DNA of 64,000 nt, taken from NCBI GenBank assembly GCA_033032175.1, contig CM065323.1:5270001-5334000 (forward strand). The letters are read 5' to 3'. Every line of letters begins with the position of its first letter. The stretch's first letter is position 1. The position numbers and the translations under genes were made by a program. The notes beneath the pieces are model-generated. The model saw only the letters and a program-made list of their open reading frames with translations. It made no database searches and was not told where the DNA came from. Shown here piece after piece: positions 33,119 to 46,357 of this stretch. Source of the stretch: Saturnia japonica (Eukaryota > Arthropoda > Insecta > Lepidoptera > Saturniidae).

Positions 33119-34403
33119 TTAGGTCTTTACCTATGAAATTGCCGTTTTGTATGAAAAAAATTTCACAAATTTTTTTCATGTATTTTTTATTTGTATTAAT
33201 CGAAGTAATCACCCATGCAATCAATGCAGCTTTGCCAGCACAGTGGCAGTTTATTGATGCCCTTCTTAAAGAAATCAGCTGGACGGGAGGCAACAAATTC
33301 TTAAAGGCATTTTGAACTGCCTCTCGGATATTGAATTTTTTTCCCGCCAAGGAGTTATCCAAATTCTGGAAAAAGTAGTAGTCTGTAGGCGCAAGGTCTG
33401 GTGAGTAGGGCGGATGACGGAGAACTTCCAACCCCAGTTCTTGTAGCTTGGAGACCGTCTGCTGTGCAGTATGTGTTCGCGCGTTGTCGTGCAGGAACAG
33501 CGGAGACGAGCGATTGACCAATGCTGGTTGGAGATGTGACAGCTTCTCCATCATTGTGTTCAGTTCTTCACAGTACACATCTGCAGTAATGCTCACCCCG
33601 TTTGGTAAGAAGCTGTGATGAATCACACCGGCGCTAGACCACCAAACAGTGACCATCACTTTTCTAGGGGTAAGTTTTCGTTTAGGGCATTGTTTAGGTG
33701 CTGAACCAGGATTCAACCAACTTGCTGAGCGCTTGCGGTTATCAAACAGAATCCATTTTTCATCGCAGGTAACAATGCGGTTAAAATTCCTTCATTTGTG
33801 TGTCTGTTGAGCAGTGCAAGGCACGTCTCGACGCGTACTTCGCGCTGGCGATCATTGAGTTCGTGGGTCACCAATTTGTCAAGCTTTTATACCTTGCCAA
33901 TTTGACGCAAATGGACCAATATTGTTTTGACACTAACGTCGAAAGCTGCTGCTAATTCAGCCGTACATTGTGTATCATCAGCTTCCACAATCGCCTTTAA
34001 TTCGTCATTGTTGTCCAAAGTCTTCGGACGACCGCGAGGTTCATTTTTCAGGTCGAAATTCCCAGAACGGAAGCGAGCAAACCAATAACAGGTGGTGCGT
34101 TGGTCTGTAGTGTTAGCTCCGTAAACGTCGTTGATGTTGCGTGCCGCTTGTGCCGCGTTGCTGCCACGACGGTACTCATATTCGATAATTACTCGAATTT
34201 TTAACGTATCCATGATGACAAAAAAGATTGAAATGCGATGAAAATGTAACACTAATCAATAAAGAAATGACTACTTTTGGAAAATGAATTCCATGTTTTT
34301 AAAATAAAATTAATTTGAAATTAGAATTCTTAGCCAAACAAAAATTATTTTGATTTGAAATGGCCAGTACTGCAGAACGGCAATTTCATAGGTAAAGACC
34401 TAT
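33119..34403 (-). mobile_element. DD34D cecropia-type mariner, defective
   Basis: 1285 bp. The terminal inverted repeats share 27 identical bases starting taggtctttacctatgaaat (33120-33146 and 34376-34402); the outermost base differs. TA flanks are at 33117-33118 (shared with the DD41D element) and 34404-34405. The transposase lies in reverse orientation and is frameshifted. Confidence 0.9.
33196..34213 (-). pseudogene. Frameshifted DD34D mariner transposase
   Basis: It starts at ATG 34213 (MDTLKIRVIIEYEY). The N-terminal helix-turn-helix part runs to LRQIGKV near 33890, then frames slip near 33890 and 33785. The core continues with VTVWWSSAGVIHHSFL, LFLHDNARTHTAQQ and RHPPYSPDLAPTDYYFF, which has 34 residues between these two aspartates. 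Another slip near 33290 precedes the true C-terminus (CIDC, then GDYFD, stop at 33196-33198). The uncorrected frame instead reads on into the neighbouring DD41D inverted repeat. At least three frameshifts make it inactive, though the DNA-level catalytic codons look conserved. Confidence 0.88.
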
Positions 34404-34898
34404 TATATGAGTATATAATTAATATACAAATAAACAGCTATTTACATGAATAATAATATACATTAAACACTGGTTTTGAAGAGTTCCCTTGTGTATCTTC
34501 GAAGTTGAAGATTCATTGCCAATGAAATTAAAATGGGACCGCCCTTGAGATATCCGCTATTCAACAAAAAAGAACAATCCAAATTGGTTTATAAGCAAAA
34601 AAGTTATGCTAAGTTCAGCAAATAAAAAAAAAATATTAGAAAAAAAAATTAATACTAAAACTTTTATAGCGCTAATTGAAGTCCGAACTAAAAATTTAAA
34701 AAAGAAAAATTGTTCGAGGTGAGAATTCGAACCTAGGCCTTCAGCCAAAACAGTCACGTTCACGACCGCTAGGCAACGAGAGTGTTGTTAAATCTTATTG
34801 AAACTATACTACTATTTTTTTTTTTTTAATCTTACGTTACGGACGTTTTTTCCCGGTTAGGGTACCCATCCCCATCGTCCCATAAGGAACTTCGTTCC

Positions 34899-35710
34899 AA
34901 AAAAATGATTCACTTGAAACAAACAGGAAAAGTGAAAAAGCTCGAGAAACGGGTACCGCATGAATTGACTGAAGCACGCTAACAAACACCTATTGAGCTC
35001 TGCATTTCATTACTCAACCATCACAATAACGAGAGAATTTTAAATCGTATTGTTACTTGCAACGAAAAATGGATCCTTTACGCCAATCGGAATCGCTCAT
35101 CATAGTGGTTTAACACAGGAGAGCCGACCAAATCCTGTCCCTAGCTAAAGTCGTCTCACAAAAAGGTACTGGTGAGTGTTTGGTGGACCAGTGCTGGTGT
35201 CATACACTACAACTTCGTAAGATCTGTCCAGACGATAACGGCAGATCTGTATTGTCAACAATTGCAAACCATGATGGAAAAGCTAGCCGTTAAACAACCG
35301 AGACTGGTCAATATCTCAAGCCCACTGCTGCTTCAGAACAATGCTAGACCCCATACTTTACGACCGACGGTCGCTAAATTAGAAGAACTGCGGTTGGAAT
35401 GTGTCCGAAACCCACCATATTCCCCGGAAATTGCTCCAACATATTACCACTTTTTTTCGGAATTGGGACCATTGCTTGCAAAGAAAATCAATTCTATTCC
35501 GATGAGACTGTCCAAACTGCCTTCAAAGATTTTATTGATTCTTGCTCCCACAATTTTTTCAGCAATGGAATCAATGATCTACCTTTTAAATGGCGAAAGT
35601 GCATAGATAATAATGGTACATACTTTGATTGATTAAATGTCTAATTTCATAATATTTTTCTCATGTTACGTTTACTATATAGAACGCTAATTTCATATGT
35701 AACGACCTAA
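34899..35710 (+). pseudogene. Mariner catalytic half in duplication copy 2
   Basis: Counterpart of 26419-27230, with the same substituted catalytic residues (LLQNNARPH, APTYYHFF) and the same right inverted repeat ending near 35710. Copy 2 has its own extra stop (cgctaacaaac near 34978). The frame 35172-35606 is the longest open piece. It was inherited through the segmental duplication, not by transposition. Confidence 0.85.
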
Positions 35711-36705
35711 TATTATTATGTCGATATATTTTTACATGTGTTCACCTAGGGCCAAAATGTCTATGGATAGTGGGCATTCTCCTTTAGCACTGTATATAGC
35801 GGCGCTGCGCGTCAAATTATTCTTTTGATAGGGAAGCCGATATCTGTTTTAAGTTAATGATTACTAGTACTATTACAAACATGTACTAATCGGGGGTAGT
35901 AAATTCAGATATTTTATTGAAAACGGCCGCTAGAGACCCGCGTATACCTGAATATTCCAATAAATCTGTAGTCATGCCTGTACAAGTAATTTAGTTTTTT
36001 TTTTTCAAATTTCCCGATAAACGATACAATATATTATAAAAGACACTAATCACGAATAAACCCTTAATTTTTTGTCTGTCTGTCTGTTTCTATATCCGGA
36101 TTTAACTTAAAACAGCTTTACCGATTCTAATGAAATTTTGAACACAGGAAGCTTATGTCATTGGCCAATTGGTAAGCTATAAGAACTTTCAAACAAACTT
36201 TATGAAGCAGTAAAACAAATATATAAATTCTTAACCGATTTTGTTGAAACTCTGTACATGAGAAGTATAAGTTATTCCTTAATATATTATATAGTTGACA
36301 AGCTTGAAAACAAAAATAGAAACGAAGAATAAAATACCCAGTAATAATACTTTTATAAAATGTACTTAAATTTTATTAAATATTCCTTAAGTATAAAATC
36401 TTGTAAATAATTTAAGATTAAGAGTTAAAATGAGTGTAGTATTTTTAATAAACAAACAATTTATAGTTTATTTATTATGTGTAAATATAAAATTTGTTCG
36501 CTTGGTTTTTTTTTTTAAAGAAAGAAAAAGTGGAATTAAAGTAGAATTTACCGGAGAATTTTTAATTGTGTTTACCGGGATAAAAGTATCCTATATATTA
36601 ATCCAGGTTATAAGCTATCTGTGTGCCAAATTTCCTCCCAAGCCGTTCAGCCGTTTTTGCGTGAACCTAATAACACTGTAGATGTGATTTTTTCATAGTA
36701 GCACG

Positions 36706-37060
36706 ACAAATTGGCGGTACCGTCCCTGATTGTAAGCACAGTAGGTACAACCTAACACAACGGTGACTACCGAGAGATCGTAATACATCGACGGTCACTG
36801 CTGTCATGCCAGCCTGCATTAATTTAACTGGATATGCACAGGCTGCCCCGAAACGCGACACGCAAAAGCGAGTCACTATGACGTACTTTTCACCACATGT
36901 ATAGTGTTCGCGACCTAGTCGGGCAAAACAGCCCTACAACCCCGCTATCGCCAATTCTTAATTCGTTGTTTAGCAGGGTGCACCACGTGCAGGTGAGGTT
37001 GGCTTGGGTCTCTCGGTACTGAAGGTGTAAATCGACACCCCTTGCAACCCTTGTGATTAT
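36706..37060 (+). repeat. Repeat family D copy
   Basis: Good match to 5830-6150 from ggtaccgtccctgattgtaag through gcagggtgcaccacgtgcag. It abuts the right breakpoint of the segmental duplication. The short minus-strand frames across it are incidental. Confidence 0.65.
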
Positions 37061-38039
37061 TTTAGATACTGTGTTGTCTATCACACATCCGTGCTTACGG
37101 AGTTTAAATACTACCATTTTTAGGTTCCATCTCTCATAATTTGTTGTCCGTCTATCTGTTCATGTTGCACCCTTTTTCTCGAAAACGACTACACTCGAGG
37201 TAAGATAAACTTAATATCATATATCAAATATTATTTTTCCATATTGTTGTAAAAAAAACCGAGTTTCTATGTTAACGTAATAAAGAGACACGGCAATTCG
37301 TCCATATTTTCCGGGGTCGTATAGTCTTGAAATTGGGCACGGACGGAAATCTTTAGGTATAAATTAAGAAATAAATCCCAATATAATGAATTTCTAATCC
37401 CATGTGGAGTTAATATCGTCAAAATATGGTATGTATGGTATTGGTATATGGTATGATATTGCTGTAAAAAATACTTTCTAGATTAACGTAATAAATATAA
37501 TCATTCAAAGTAAAACTAACAATCAAGAATCGATTATCAAAATATATAGGTTACTTCCTAGGTACGTAGTATATTTACAAACAATATTTAAGTAAGATAC
37601 ATTAATACGAAACCCTCAGAGCGTGGGTTCTACCGGCGATTATTTGTTTTACTTTAAACTACAAAGAAAAATAATTACAAAAATATTAACTATCACATTA
37701 AAGTATAAAAACATACCCTCTACTATTGGACCGTCTAATTAAGTCGGATTCAAAATTAAAACTTTGAGAGAGCTAATAACAGAGCTCGCTAATTACAAAT
37801 TCCAGAAGCTAAGCTCAAATCGAGATTTACTTTAAAAATAAAGATGAAACAGGAACGCAGACTTATTAATCAACACCAAAAAATAACTAAAAACGATACT
37901 AAAATCGTCTACAAAGACAATGAGGTAATCAAAAAGAACTCAGACTGAAACAGAAGCTTTTATAAAAAGCGCAGTACATAAATGAAAATGCATTTTTAGT
38001 ATTATGTTGTATCTTAACTTTAATTACGATATTTTTTTA

Positions 38040-38165
38040 ATTGTAACACGGCAAAGCGACTACACTATACCTGGTGGTGATCACAGTGTAATCCAATAAC
38101 ACCAGCGACTACCGTGGTATCTACAATCCATCGTCAGTGGCCGCTGTCATGTCGGACTGGTCTAA
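38040..38165 (+). repeat. Repeat family D fragment
   Basis: The blocks cagcgactaccgtggtatct, acaatccatcg and gctgtcatgtcgg correspond to the middle of family D. Confidence 0.45.
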
Positions 38166-39540
38166 TGGTCTTCACGTTATGCTTAAAGGACTCCAAATAA
38201 AATAGTGTATACTCTTTATAGCGAAATTGAAGGGAAAGGATATTTTTCATTACAATATTATTATTATTAAACAAGATTAATTTTAATAATTTCATTTTAC
38301 AAATTATGAAATTTAACAATACTATATATGCATAATTAGCTTAAAAAACACATTTATTCCAAAGTTAAGTTTCATTTCCACTTTTTTAATCTTTGGATAT
38401 ATATTTGTTTGCAATTATTATCATTTTTAGTGGATGTACAGAGCCGGAGTCACTTCAAGACATCACTATCATTCACGAAATTATCCACAATTATCATTTC
38501 TTGAACTTATTTTCCGTGAAACTGGTTATGTGCTGAGTAGCTGCATTATAGAACCTAACACAATTACCTATTGCACTTTTATTAATCTTACAAAATCTAA
38601 AATATGGGATTACTATATTATATTTCTTTTTAGTATTGAAATTGTACCTGTCGTTTACAAGTACAAACTTATCCAAGTTTCTTCGAACTAAGATACTAAA
38701 TTCTTGACACTTGTTCCTCAGTGACTCGCTGTACCATTGCTCAAAGACACATTTATCTTGATTAAGCTAAAATAAAATCCCAAATATGTTGCACAAAAAG
38801 ATGCGAAGTTCCCATCTGCTAATAGCAATATATATTCGTTATTATTACTTTCAGTTTAGTCAACTTTAAAATACTAAAGTTCATTGCACGAAAGTGTTTT
38901 TATACGACGTCTACTGTTAGAAAGAAAAAAGTGCGATATGAAATAAAAACACTATATATTTAAAATAACATAAATCTTTAATAAATAAATGATATTTAAA
39001 TATCTACTTTTCTAATTACTTGGCTTTACTGGAATTTGTGTTTCAAAATGTATTTATTCTGTTATTGTAACGCTTCTATCAAATGATAAAATTTTTATGG
39101 AACTAATGTGGCAAACAAGTATACGGGTTGCCTGATGGTAAGCGGCTACCGTAGCCTATTGATGCTTGGAATTCCATAGATATCACTAAGGCTTTGCTGT
39201 TCTTGAACCACTCTATCCAAAGGAACTACTGGAAACTCTACTCTCCGCAGGAACACAACACAAAGTATTTGTCTGCGATCTTGTGTAAACCTGGTGTATG
39301 ATGGACACCATCAAAACGGATACAGTTAATCTCATGTCTTATCAACCATTACCATCTATCATTTTACTTGTCTGAATTTGAAAAAATTTATGAACTTTTA
39401 TATTGTCCAAATACGATTCAATTTTTGTTACTCCGCGATTCGACTAGAGGCGTTCCTAGTAAATGTATGAACAAAACATCGAAAATGTCTAAAACTCCTG
39501 ATTAAAAGCTGAAAACCCAGCTTCCTAGATATTAACTCAC

Positions 39541-39684
39541 CTTGATTAATCCAATAGAAGAGTCGGCCCGTTCGAGACTACAAATGCTGAACTGAATCGA
39601 AGGCAGGTCGAGACGGTGAGAGAGTTGACGTTGGAATGTCTGATGACGTGTCGGTACAATCGGAAGAGTTGTTTGGCGTAGAAC
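39541..39684 (-). CDS. Syt: Synaptotagmin exon: linker between membrane anchor and C2A
   Basis: This is a 48-codon internal exon with acceptor ttgtgcag and donor atcaag|gtgagt, phase 0 at both ends. It starts VLRQTTLPIVPTRHQTFQRQ, continues LSHRLDLPSIQFSI and ends SIGLIK. In synaptotagmins of the 3/6/10 type the cytoplasmic linker has this layout: a basic LSR/SHR-(V/L)DLP-IQF block followed by (S/T)(I/V)G(L/R)IK and then PELYK. The next exon (9447-9569) begins exactly with PELYK, which strongly supports the join. The exon sits between a roughly 30-kb and a roughly 8-kb intron. Confidence 0.9.
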
Positions 39685-40470
39685 CTGCACAAATATAACA
39701 TAATATAAACATTACTTAAATAAATATATCAGCTCTATAATCTAAATCAAAACCTAAAATACTTTGTTTCATTTAGTTTCTAAGAAGACATTTATGAAGG
39801 TTACAATACTTTTACCGTTTCGGAAAACATCTCAGTCATCAAGAAAAACTGACGAAAACTCGATTGAGTTTATCCATATTTTATTGTAATGTGTAATTAT
39901 TGTTTACAATTCATTTTTATATTTATTGGATATACCGAGTGGGTGTTATTGCCAGACGTAAAGATCCACCCTTTAATAACCTTTTGTCAGTAAAACCTGT
40001 TTGACATTGTCCTACAAATCAGTAAAGTGCTTAACGATCTTATTATAAAATCTAACACCATTAACTATAAAAATTTATTGGTCTGTCCAAATCTAAAAAA
40101 CATGGAAGGACTAATTGTTTTTTATTTCTAGTACCTATTAAAAAGTATGCATGCCACTTACAAAATGTAGCTTATCTAAGTTTTTGCGAACATACATTAA
40201 AAATAGTCAAGGATATATTTTGGGAGGACCAGAGTAAGATATTAAATTCCTGGAACATGTTCTTTTGTGATTTGTGAGGTCCCAAATTTTAGATTGCTTA
40301 ACATGATTAATGTATGTAATGGTATTTTCAGTTCAAAAATAATGTCTATAAATAAATATCAATTGATATATTATATGAACTTTATTTAAAATACACTTAG
40401 TATGGCATTGATTATTATTTGATTTTAATTTACTTTTTTATCGGTATAGGTTTGGCGTTGTGAACACAAT

Positions 40471-40660
40471 ATTACTTGATCTTAAGTGACGATGTGGCTC
40501 AAGATAATAGCACGCTGAGCCTAGTTGAGGACTAGGTCTGAAGTGCAACTGCCGGAACACACCAATTGATGATAGGCGACAGACCTTCACCGAAGACTCC
40601 AGGTTCATTGCAGGGAATCGAACACACGTCGATCGACAAGTGTCCGTACTAAAGCTCCAA
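40471..40660 (-). repeat. SINE family B copy with internal deletion
   Basis: Reverse orientation. The tail block cttaagtgacgatgtggctc, the body block gtgcaactgccggaacacac and the B-box region agggaatcgaacacacgtcg are present. The part between body and head is shorter than in 53361-53642. Confidence 0.65.
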
Positions 40661-42269
40661 AACTGAATGACACAAGCATGAATTTTAATACACTCTTCTT
40701 ATCTATGTAATAAACAGGTTTTTGCATTGTTCAATAACCAAGACTATAATTACTATCTTCTGTGATAATCCAAATTAACTGAACCTTTGTCATGAGTCTA
40801 CATCATATATAATAATTTATTGAACGTACCTAAATGAATTTAAATGATTTTATTTCCAGAATACTAATAAGAGAAATGAGGCACTCAATTGTAATTTAGA
40901 TTACTCACACGCACGAGTAAGCAGCATCAGGCGCTTTATTGATGAATAAAAACTTAATAAATATATTATTTGGCAATAGCAATCGTGGCTTTCATTTGTA
41001 ATTTTATTAACTCACTGGTACATGGTGCGAAAACCGCAACGAAAACTTTAACGTAGAATTCTATTGATATCTGGATTAAGTGAAAATTCGGTGAATAAAA
41101 ACACAAATAGAATCGTAAGTACTTAGATATATCATCTTCTAGTGCTCTAGATATCATCCCGCTGCTGCTAGGTACGCAAAATGTAAAAATGATCGAATGT
41201 GGTAAGAAGCGAAGATTTAGGTAGTCTTTTGAGTTTTTTTAGGGCAGGGCTTTTGTAAGAACACTAAAAGTATTTACACAACTAAAATAAATAACGTCAA
41301 AGGTTTTATTTCTAAAACTCGAATTTTAGGGGGATTCTGGTTTAAATTCAGGAAGAGAACGAAACAGCTACCTGGCAATAGTGCATCAGATTCGAATAAA
41401 AGAAACTGTGGTCTTAAAACTTAACGGACTAAATTTTTTATTAAATACCTTGAAAACTAGTTAGCGCGATGCCTGTACAATATTAAAGTAGGTACGTAAT
41501 ATTTGCAAACTTACAATTTAATCTCGCAGCAATAGAAATAAACAGACATTAATTGTTAATTACCTTTTTGAATGTTTTACGGGATAAGTACCACAATTAA
41601 TAGCAGTTAAATTAATTACATTGTTCTTAAAGCTATTTTACACACTTTAAGGTGTTCGAACTTCTAAAGGTAATGAAACTTGAATACTTTGAGTTAAAGA
41701 CTGCAAATAGTACAATAAACTCCTAAAACGATCAATGTCAAACGGGATTTGCTGAAAATCCCCAATTTGAACTAATTATATAATTTAATTAAAGACAAAA
41801 TTGAGTTAGCTAGAGATTATTTATCAAAATTACTAGAAATAAAATGAACATAATTTATGTTATAACTAACTGTGCGCCACGATTTCACCCGTGTTAATTT
41901 TATCCGATAAACACCCTACCGCCAACGCACCCGTGTAGTCTATCATAATAAATAATTGTTCTTCCCACAAGTACAAATTATTTCAATTTTTCATTAGCTC
42001 CAAAACTATGTGTCCAAATAACGTACTTTAAAGAGCAAAATTTAAATTCTTAAAATTGTCTTTGTGATAAGGTAACTTTTGTTTGTCAGGATTAATATGC
42101 CTTGTCTAGAAATAATGCTTATAAATCACTTTTGAATTTTCAATAAATCTTTGTCATAAAATACCTTATTGTGGCTTATATATAAGACACAAGGATATGC
42201 TGTCGCTAACTTTTTTATATATACTAATGGCCAATATTTTTGTAAGACATTGTATTTACGTATTAATAA

Positions 42270-42515
42270 CTATTAAGCCAGCGAATGCGGATAAAGCAGT
42301 TCGCGAGGGCTTCGACATCCGACTTACGTTAAAAAAATCAATATTTAAGGCTAGCTGGAACTTTTATCCTAATATAATATAGCCTACACTACTCCTCATA
42401 AGTTTGGCTATCATATAAAAAAAGAATTATTCGAATCGGACTGGTAGATCCAGAGATTAGCGTGTTTAAACAAACAAACAAACAAAAAACTTTTGCGCTT
42501 TATTACATTAGTATA
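42270..42515 (+). repeat. Interspersed repeat tail with (CAAA)n
   Basis: It contains cgaatcggactggtagatcc, then gagattagcgtgtttaaacaa and a caaacaaacaaac run before attagtatagag. This is a common end in lepidopteran repeats. Reverse relatives occur near 3060-3140 and 54530-54590. Confidence 0.45.
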
Positions 42516-44092
42516 GAGTTATCAATGGCTTCAATAGCACAGTAAACCATCGTTCCTTATTTAATGTTCTGTTTTTTTTTTAATCTCTCTTTGTTTAAGG
42601 TGGTTTCTATAACTATAGCATACATATAACATAACATTTTATATACAAGTCGTATTGTAAGATGAATGACTATCGGAAGCGGTCTTTCGCTAGAACTCAA
42701 AGTCACACTGTTCGTTTTTAAACATTGTTTCTTTGTGTTTCCCGCGTACAATTGCAACAACTGATGGGGGACTGACATGTTCTTTTGTTATTATTATAAG
42801 CTACGATTTTTCGTGTTTAATGACTTATAGGATCATATTTTATAATTCAATAAGTAATTTAAAATACGATTACGATGACCGGATGGATTTCTTGCCATTA
42901 GGTTTCTCGCAAAACATTGTTTGGAACCAATGTCTCAAGATATTACTTTCGAGACATACTATATGCTTTCACAAATCAAAATTTACCTAGCTTATAAGCT
43001 CCCACTGGCTCGTCGATGACACTTGACATTGACAATTTATAAAGTACAATCCTGCTCAGACCGCGCGAGCAAGTGACTCAACATGCTTTTCATTGACTCT
43101 GAAACGGTATGAAATATTTTTAAAAGGTATTTCAAAATTGATTTTATTTTCCAAGCCTCACACAAGCCCACTTTTTATATCATACACATGTTTTGAGAAA
43201 TCGATTGTCACTTCTGCCTGGACTTTAGAATCCACAATCAGTAGTCATCCATATAAAAATTTGAGAAAACAAAGTTTTTTTATTAAATACATACTTACCA
43301 GAAATGATTGTAATTTATACTATTATTCCCCATTTAACAGTTGATTAGATTATTATTAGTATTAGATTAGATTTGAAAAGTTATTATATTTTGTTCCAGA
43401 CCTTTTTCTTGATAGAGACAAAATTTGTTCAATATATATTATGAAATAGATTAGAAAAGGTCCAAGTCCATTTTAATCGCATGATTAATCTAATTCGTTA
43501 AATAATTTCAGGTCTTGATAATCCGTTATAGTCCATTAAATTCCACGTTGCTATTAGGCTCTTTTTATACCTTTTGACAAAAATGATTATACATTTTGTA
43601 TGATTTTAAAATACTTAAATTATATACTGGAATACATAAACACAAAGTAAATAATATTACAGGGGACTAACATCGCCCCGTAGAACGGTTATTCTTGAGG
43701 GAAGGGATGCATTCAATTATCCTATTAACTCTAACTAACTCATTAGATATGGCAAATTCAAACATCGAGGCGTCTATATTTATAATAAGATAATTATTCT
43801 CGTCGCCTTCATATTATCTAATAAACATATTATCTATTACGCTCCACAGTAAAGTAGACCCTATTGAATAATTTTTTTTTAGTAAGTTTAACTATTTCAT
43901 TCTTCAGATTCAAATAGATACATGTAATGCGTTACAATTAATCCTACACATAGTTCCGGACCACAAGTTAAACTAATATAAATTACATCACGGTCCTTAG
44001 TTAAATTGTAGGTCGTCCTGAAGTACAACGAAGATTCCGGTAACATATGTCTCTATTTGAAATGGGCAGTTAACAAAGTTACAAGCACCAAT

Positions 44093-44712
44093 AGTTTTTA
44101 TAACGAAATCTACTGTGTTAACTTCTAATAAAAAATAAATTACTATAAAAAATGGAGTACGTTTTAAGAACTTATTAATACATAACATATCATACCATCA
44201 CGCCTGTATTCCCCGAAGGGTTAGGCAGTGATGTACTAATGTACACCCACAGTTCGCCGGTATGTTTTTTAGATCCCATGTAATAATGGGCGAGCCTATT
44301 GCCATTAATCGGACACGAAACCAAACTCCAAGCTGCTACTGAGAATTTCATAGAAAAAACCCAATAACACTGCTCGACCTGGGATTCGAACCCAGGACCT
44401 CGCTCATAGCAGTCGCGCTTACGACCACTAGGCTAACGAGGCAGTTTATTATTTAAAAAACTGTAATGTTTCTCAATGATACTAATATTACAAGTCATTC
44501 AAGGCTTAAAATACATTATATAGGAGCGAATTCACTTTTATTTTACAAAAGGATTGCACATAAACATTTGCCTAACAAATTTTGGATAATCTACATTTAC
44601 CAAATGTATCATGTAATGTACCATTTACAATCACCAAAACTAAAAAAAAAAGAATTAAGTTTGAAAATTACCGAAAATTAAAACATAAAATGTATATTTA
44701 TACATTCAAATT
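44093..44712 (+). repeat. Local direct repeat, copy 1 (SINE-interrupted)
   Basis: It matches 46358-46687 (ctactgtgttaacttctaat, actataaaaaatggagtacg, attatataggagcgaatt, tttatacattcaaatt), but is split by a family A SINE at 44181-44445. Divergence is substantial, so the duplication is older than the SINE insertion. Confidence 0.75.
44181..44445 (-). repeat. SINE family A, full length, with empty paralogous site
   Basis: Reverse orientation. The head at the right end has gggttcgaatcccagg as B-box, and the body is like 30705-30962. Flanks read ttattaata (left) and ttattattt (right), a plausible imperfect target duplication. The paralogous site near 46441 lacks the SINE. Confidence 0.85.
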
Positions 44713-46357
44713 GCATAAATTTGTATCTTTTAAACATCCTCACGGAAAACAAAAGTTACAAAAGTAGCCAAAGAAAGTACTTAGAATTTCGATAAGCAAT
44801 TTTTGTTTCAATTGCGTTTGAAACTGCTTTTATTTCAATCTCGCACATTGATGAAATCTATGGTTACAGATGGGAAGAGATATTTACTTATTAATGGAAT
44901 ATTTACAGATTTACAGACGTTGTTCTGTCGTTTCCAATGTAATTGACCTTAACGCCACCAATCGCATTCAAGGACATCAAAAAACCTATTCCATAAAAAA
45001 ACCTTAGATATCTCAACTTTCATGGTAGCATCTGGCATTGGAGTTTAATAATCTCATAAATGCCAACATCCATTTTTGCATAGTTACAAAGATCATTTAT
45101 AATCGCAACCCTTTTACAACATGATTCAATCCATTCCCTACAAGTACCTATTATAAGTTATAGTAAGTCAGAATTAGAAAAATTGTTACATTTATTCATT
45201 CAGACGATAATCCAAATATACTTGTTCGTGACAGTGACCCCGAAATATGTGGGACAACGTTCGATGGTTCCTTGGTAATGACTTATATTCGTACACGGAA
45301 GGTCACTGAATGTGATCCAAATTATGAATGAATTTCAATTATAAGAAAATAATATTTAGAAATATATTGCAATAAAACATTTAAGATCTCAAAATGAATA
45401 CAAAACTCTTCAGACTTCAAAAGTTTAAAAAAGAATACAAATAAATTTGGAAATTTTATATGTAATATTTTTAGACAAAAAAGTACGAAACTTAATATAA
45501 TTATTATTACATAACCAAATATAAGACATCGAATTAAAAGTTGTAAAGTTTAGTTTTCATATATATTTCAGAATATTCACTCTAATTTAAAATTTTGTTG
45601 TCTTGAGGGTAGCGGTCGTGTTAATATTAATATTAACCGCTCAAACTTGACAAGATTCTTCTTATTTATTTAGAAGGGTTTCAGGCCGTGGTCTTTAAAA
45701 ATTCATAAATATCCATACGTTCATACTTATTAGATACGCCGATTTCAGTACATTTCTGCTTCGACTATAAAAATACTTCTTTGTTAATATACTCAATTTC
45801 TCGCGAGTGCTACCACGACAAAACCTTCTAAAATGATTATTGTTCCTTAAAACCTTTACAAAACTAATTCAAAATAATAAAGTCTTAGCTTCACAATTTA
45901 AAAACAACATAGGTACAATATCTGTACAGATGTGCAATGATATCGGCAAATCACAATATTCTCCGTTTTTAATTATGCCCGCTCGAGTTCTCATTTCAAC
46001 AAGCTGTCTCAAAGAAACTCTGATTAAAATATTCCCAAGAAACAATAATATCAGCACAATGCTAGAAGAATAAAAAACAAATTAGTTAAGACTGCATCGC
46101 CAGCTAAACTACAACATCGCTATTTCAAATAAAGAATATTAATTTTGTGAACAAATTACAAAAATATAACAAAAATTTAGAATTAATGTCGGGACTTATA
46201 GTTACAATACGTTTTTACCTGTCGTAAAAATTGCGACATTGCATTAAAATATAAGCTTATTATATATTGGGACAATTGAATTGTATAAATATGTATAACA
46301 ACTGCAAGTTATTAAAAAATTTCAAGAACTGGTAAAAACTATTAACTCAAAGCCATG

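Larger units (their letters stand above)
31469..36705 (+). repeat. Direct segmental duplication, copy 2, interrupted by two mariners
   Basis: It matches 25552-28218 on either side of 31814-34403. By eye about 18-20 differences fall in the roughly 740 bases of shared mariner sequence. Copy 2 lacks the left third of the mariner and the left part of the insertion. The left breakpoint falls at ggttaagacacttcagcc; the right breakpoint is followed directly by repeat family D. Confidence 0.88.
9570..39540 (-). other. About 30-kb intron of the synaptotagmin gene, transposon-rich
   Basis: The boundaries are the donor of the 39541-39684 exon (atcaag|gtgagt) and the acceptor of the 9447-9569 exon. It holds the BEL/Pao element, four mariner-related elements, a direct segmental duplication, SINEs and MITEs, listed separately. 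Stretches without annotation (about 16560-17400, 18120-18850, 19440-21340, 28350-29640, 29760-30700, 37130-38040, 38170-39540) are AT-rich. I see no supportable gene in them. Confidence 0.75.

Noticed and set aside
32979..33716. A 245-codon minus-strand frame that looks like one protein.
   Set aside because: Its tail is a read-through: after a frameshift in the DD34D transposase it continues through that element's inverted repeat into the DD41D inverted repeat and antisense of its gene.
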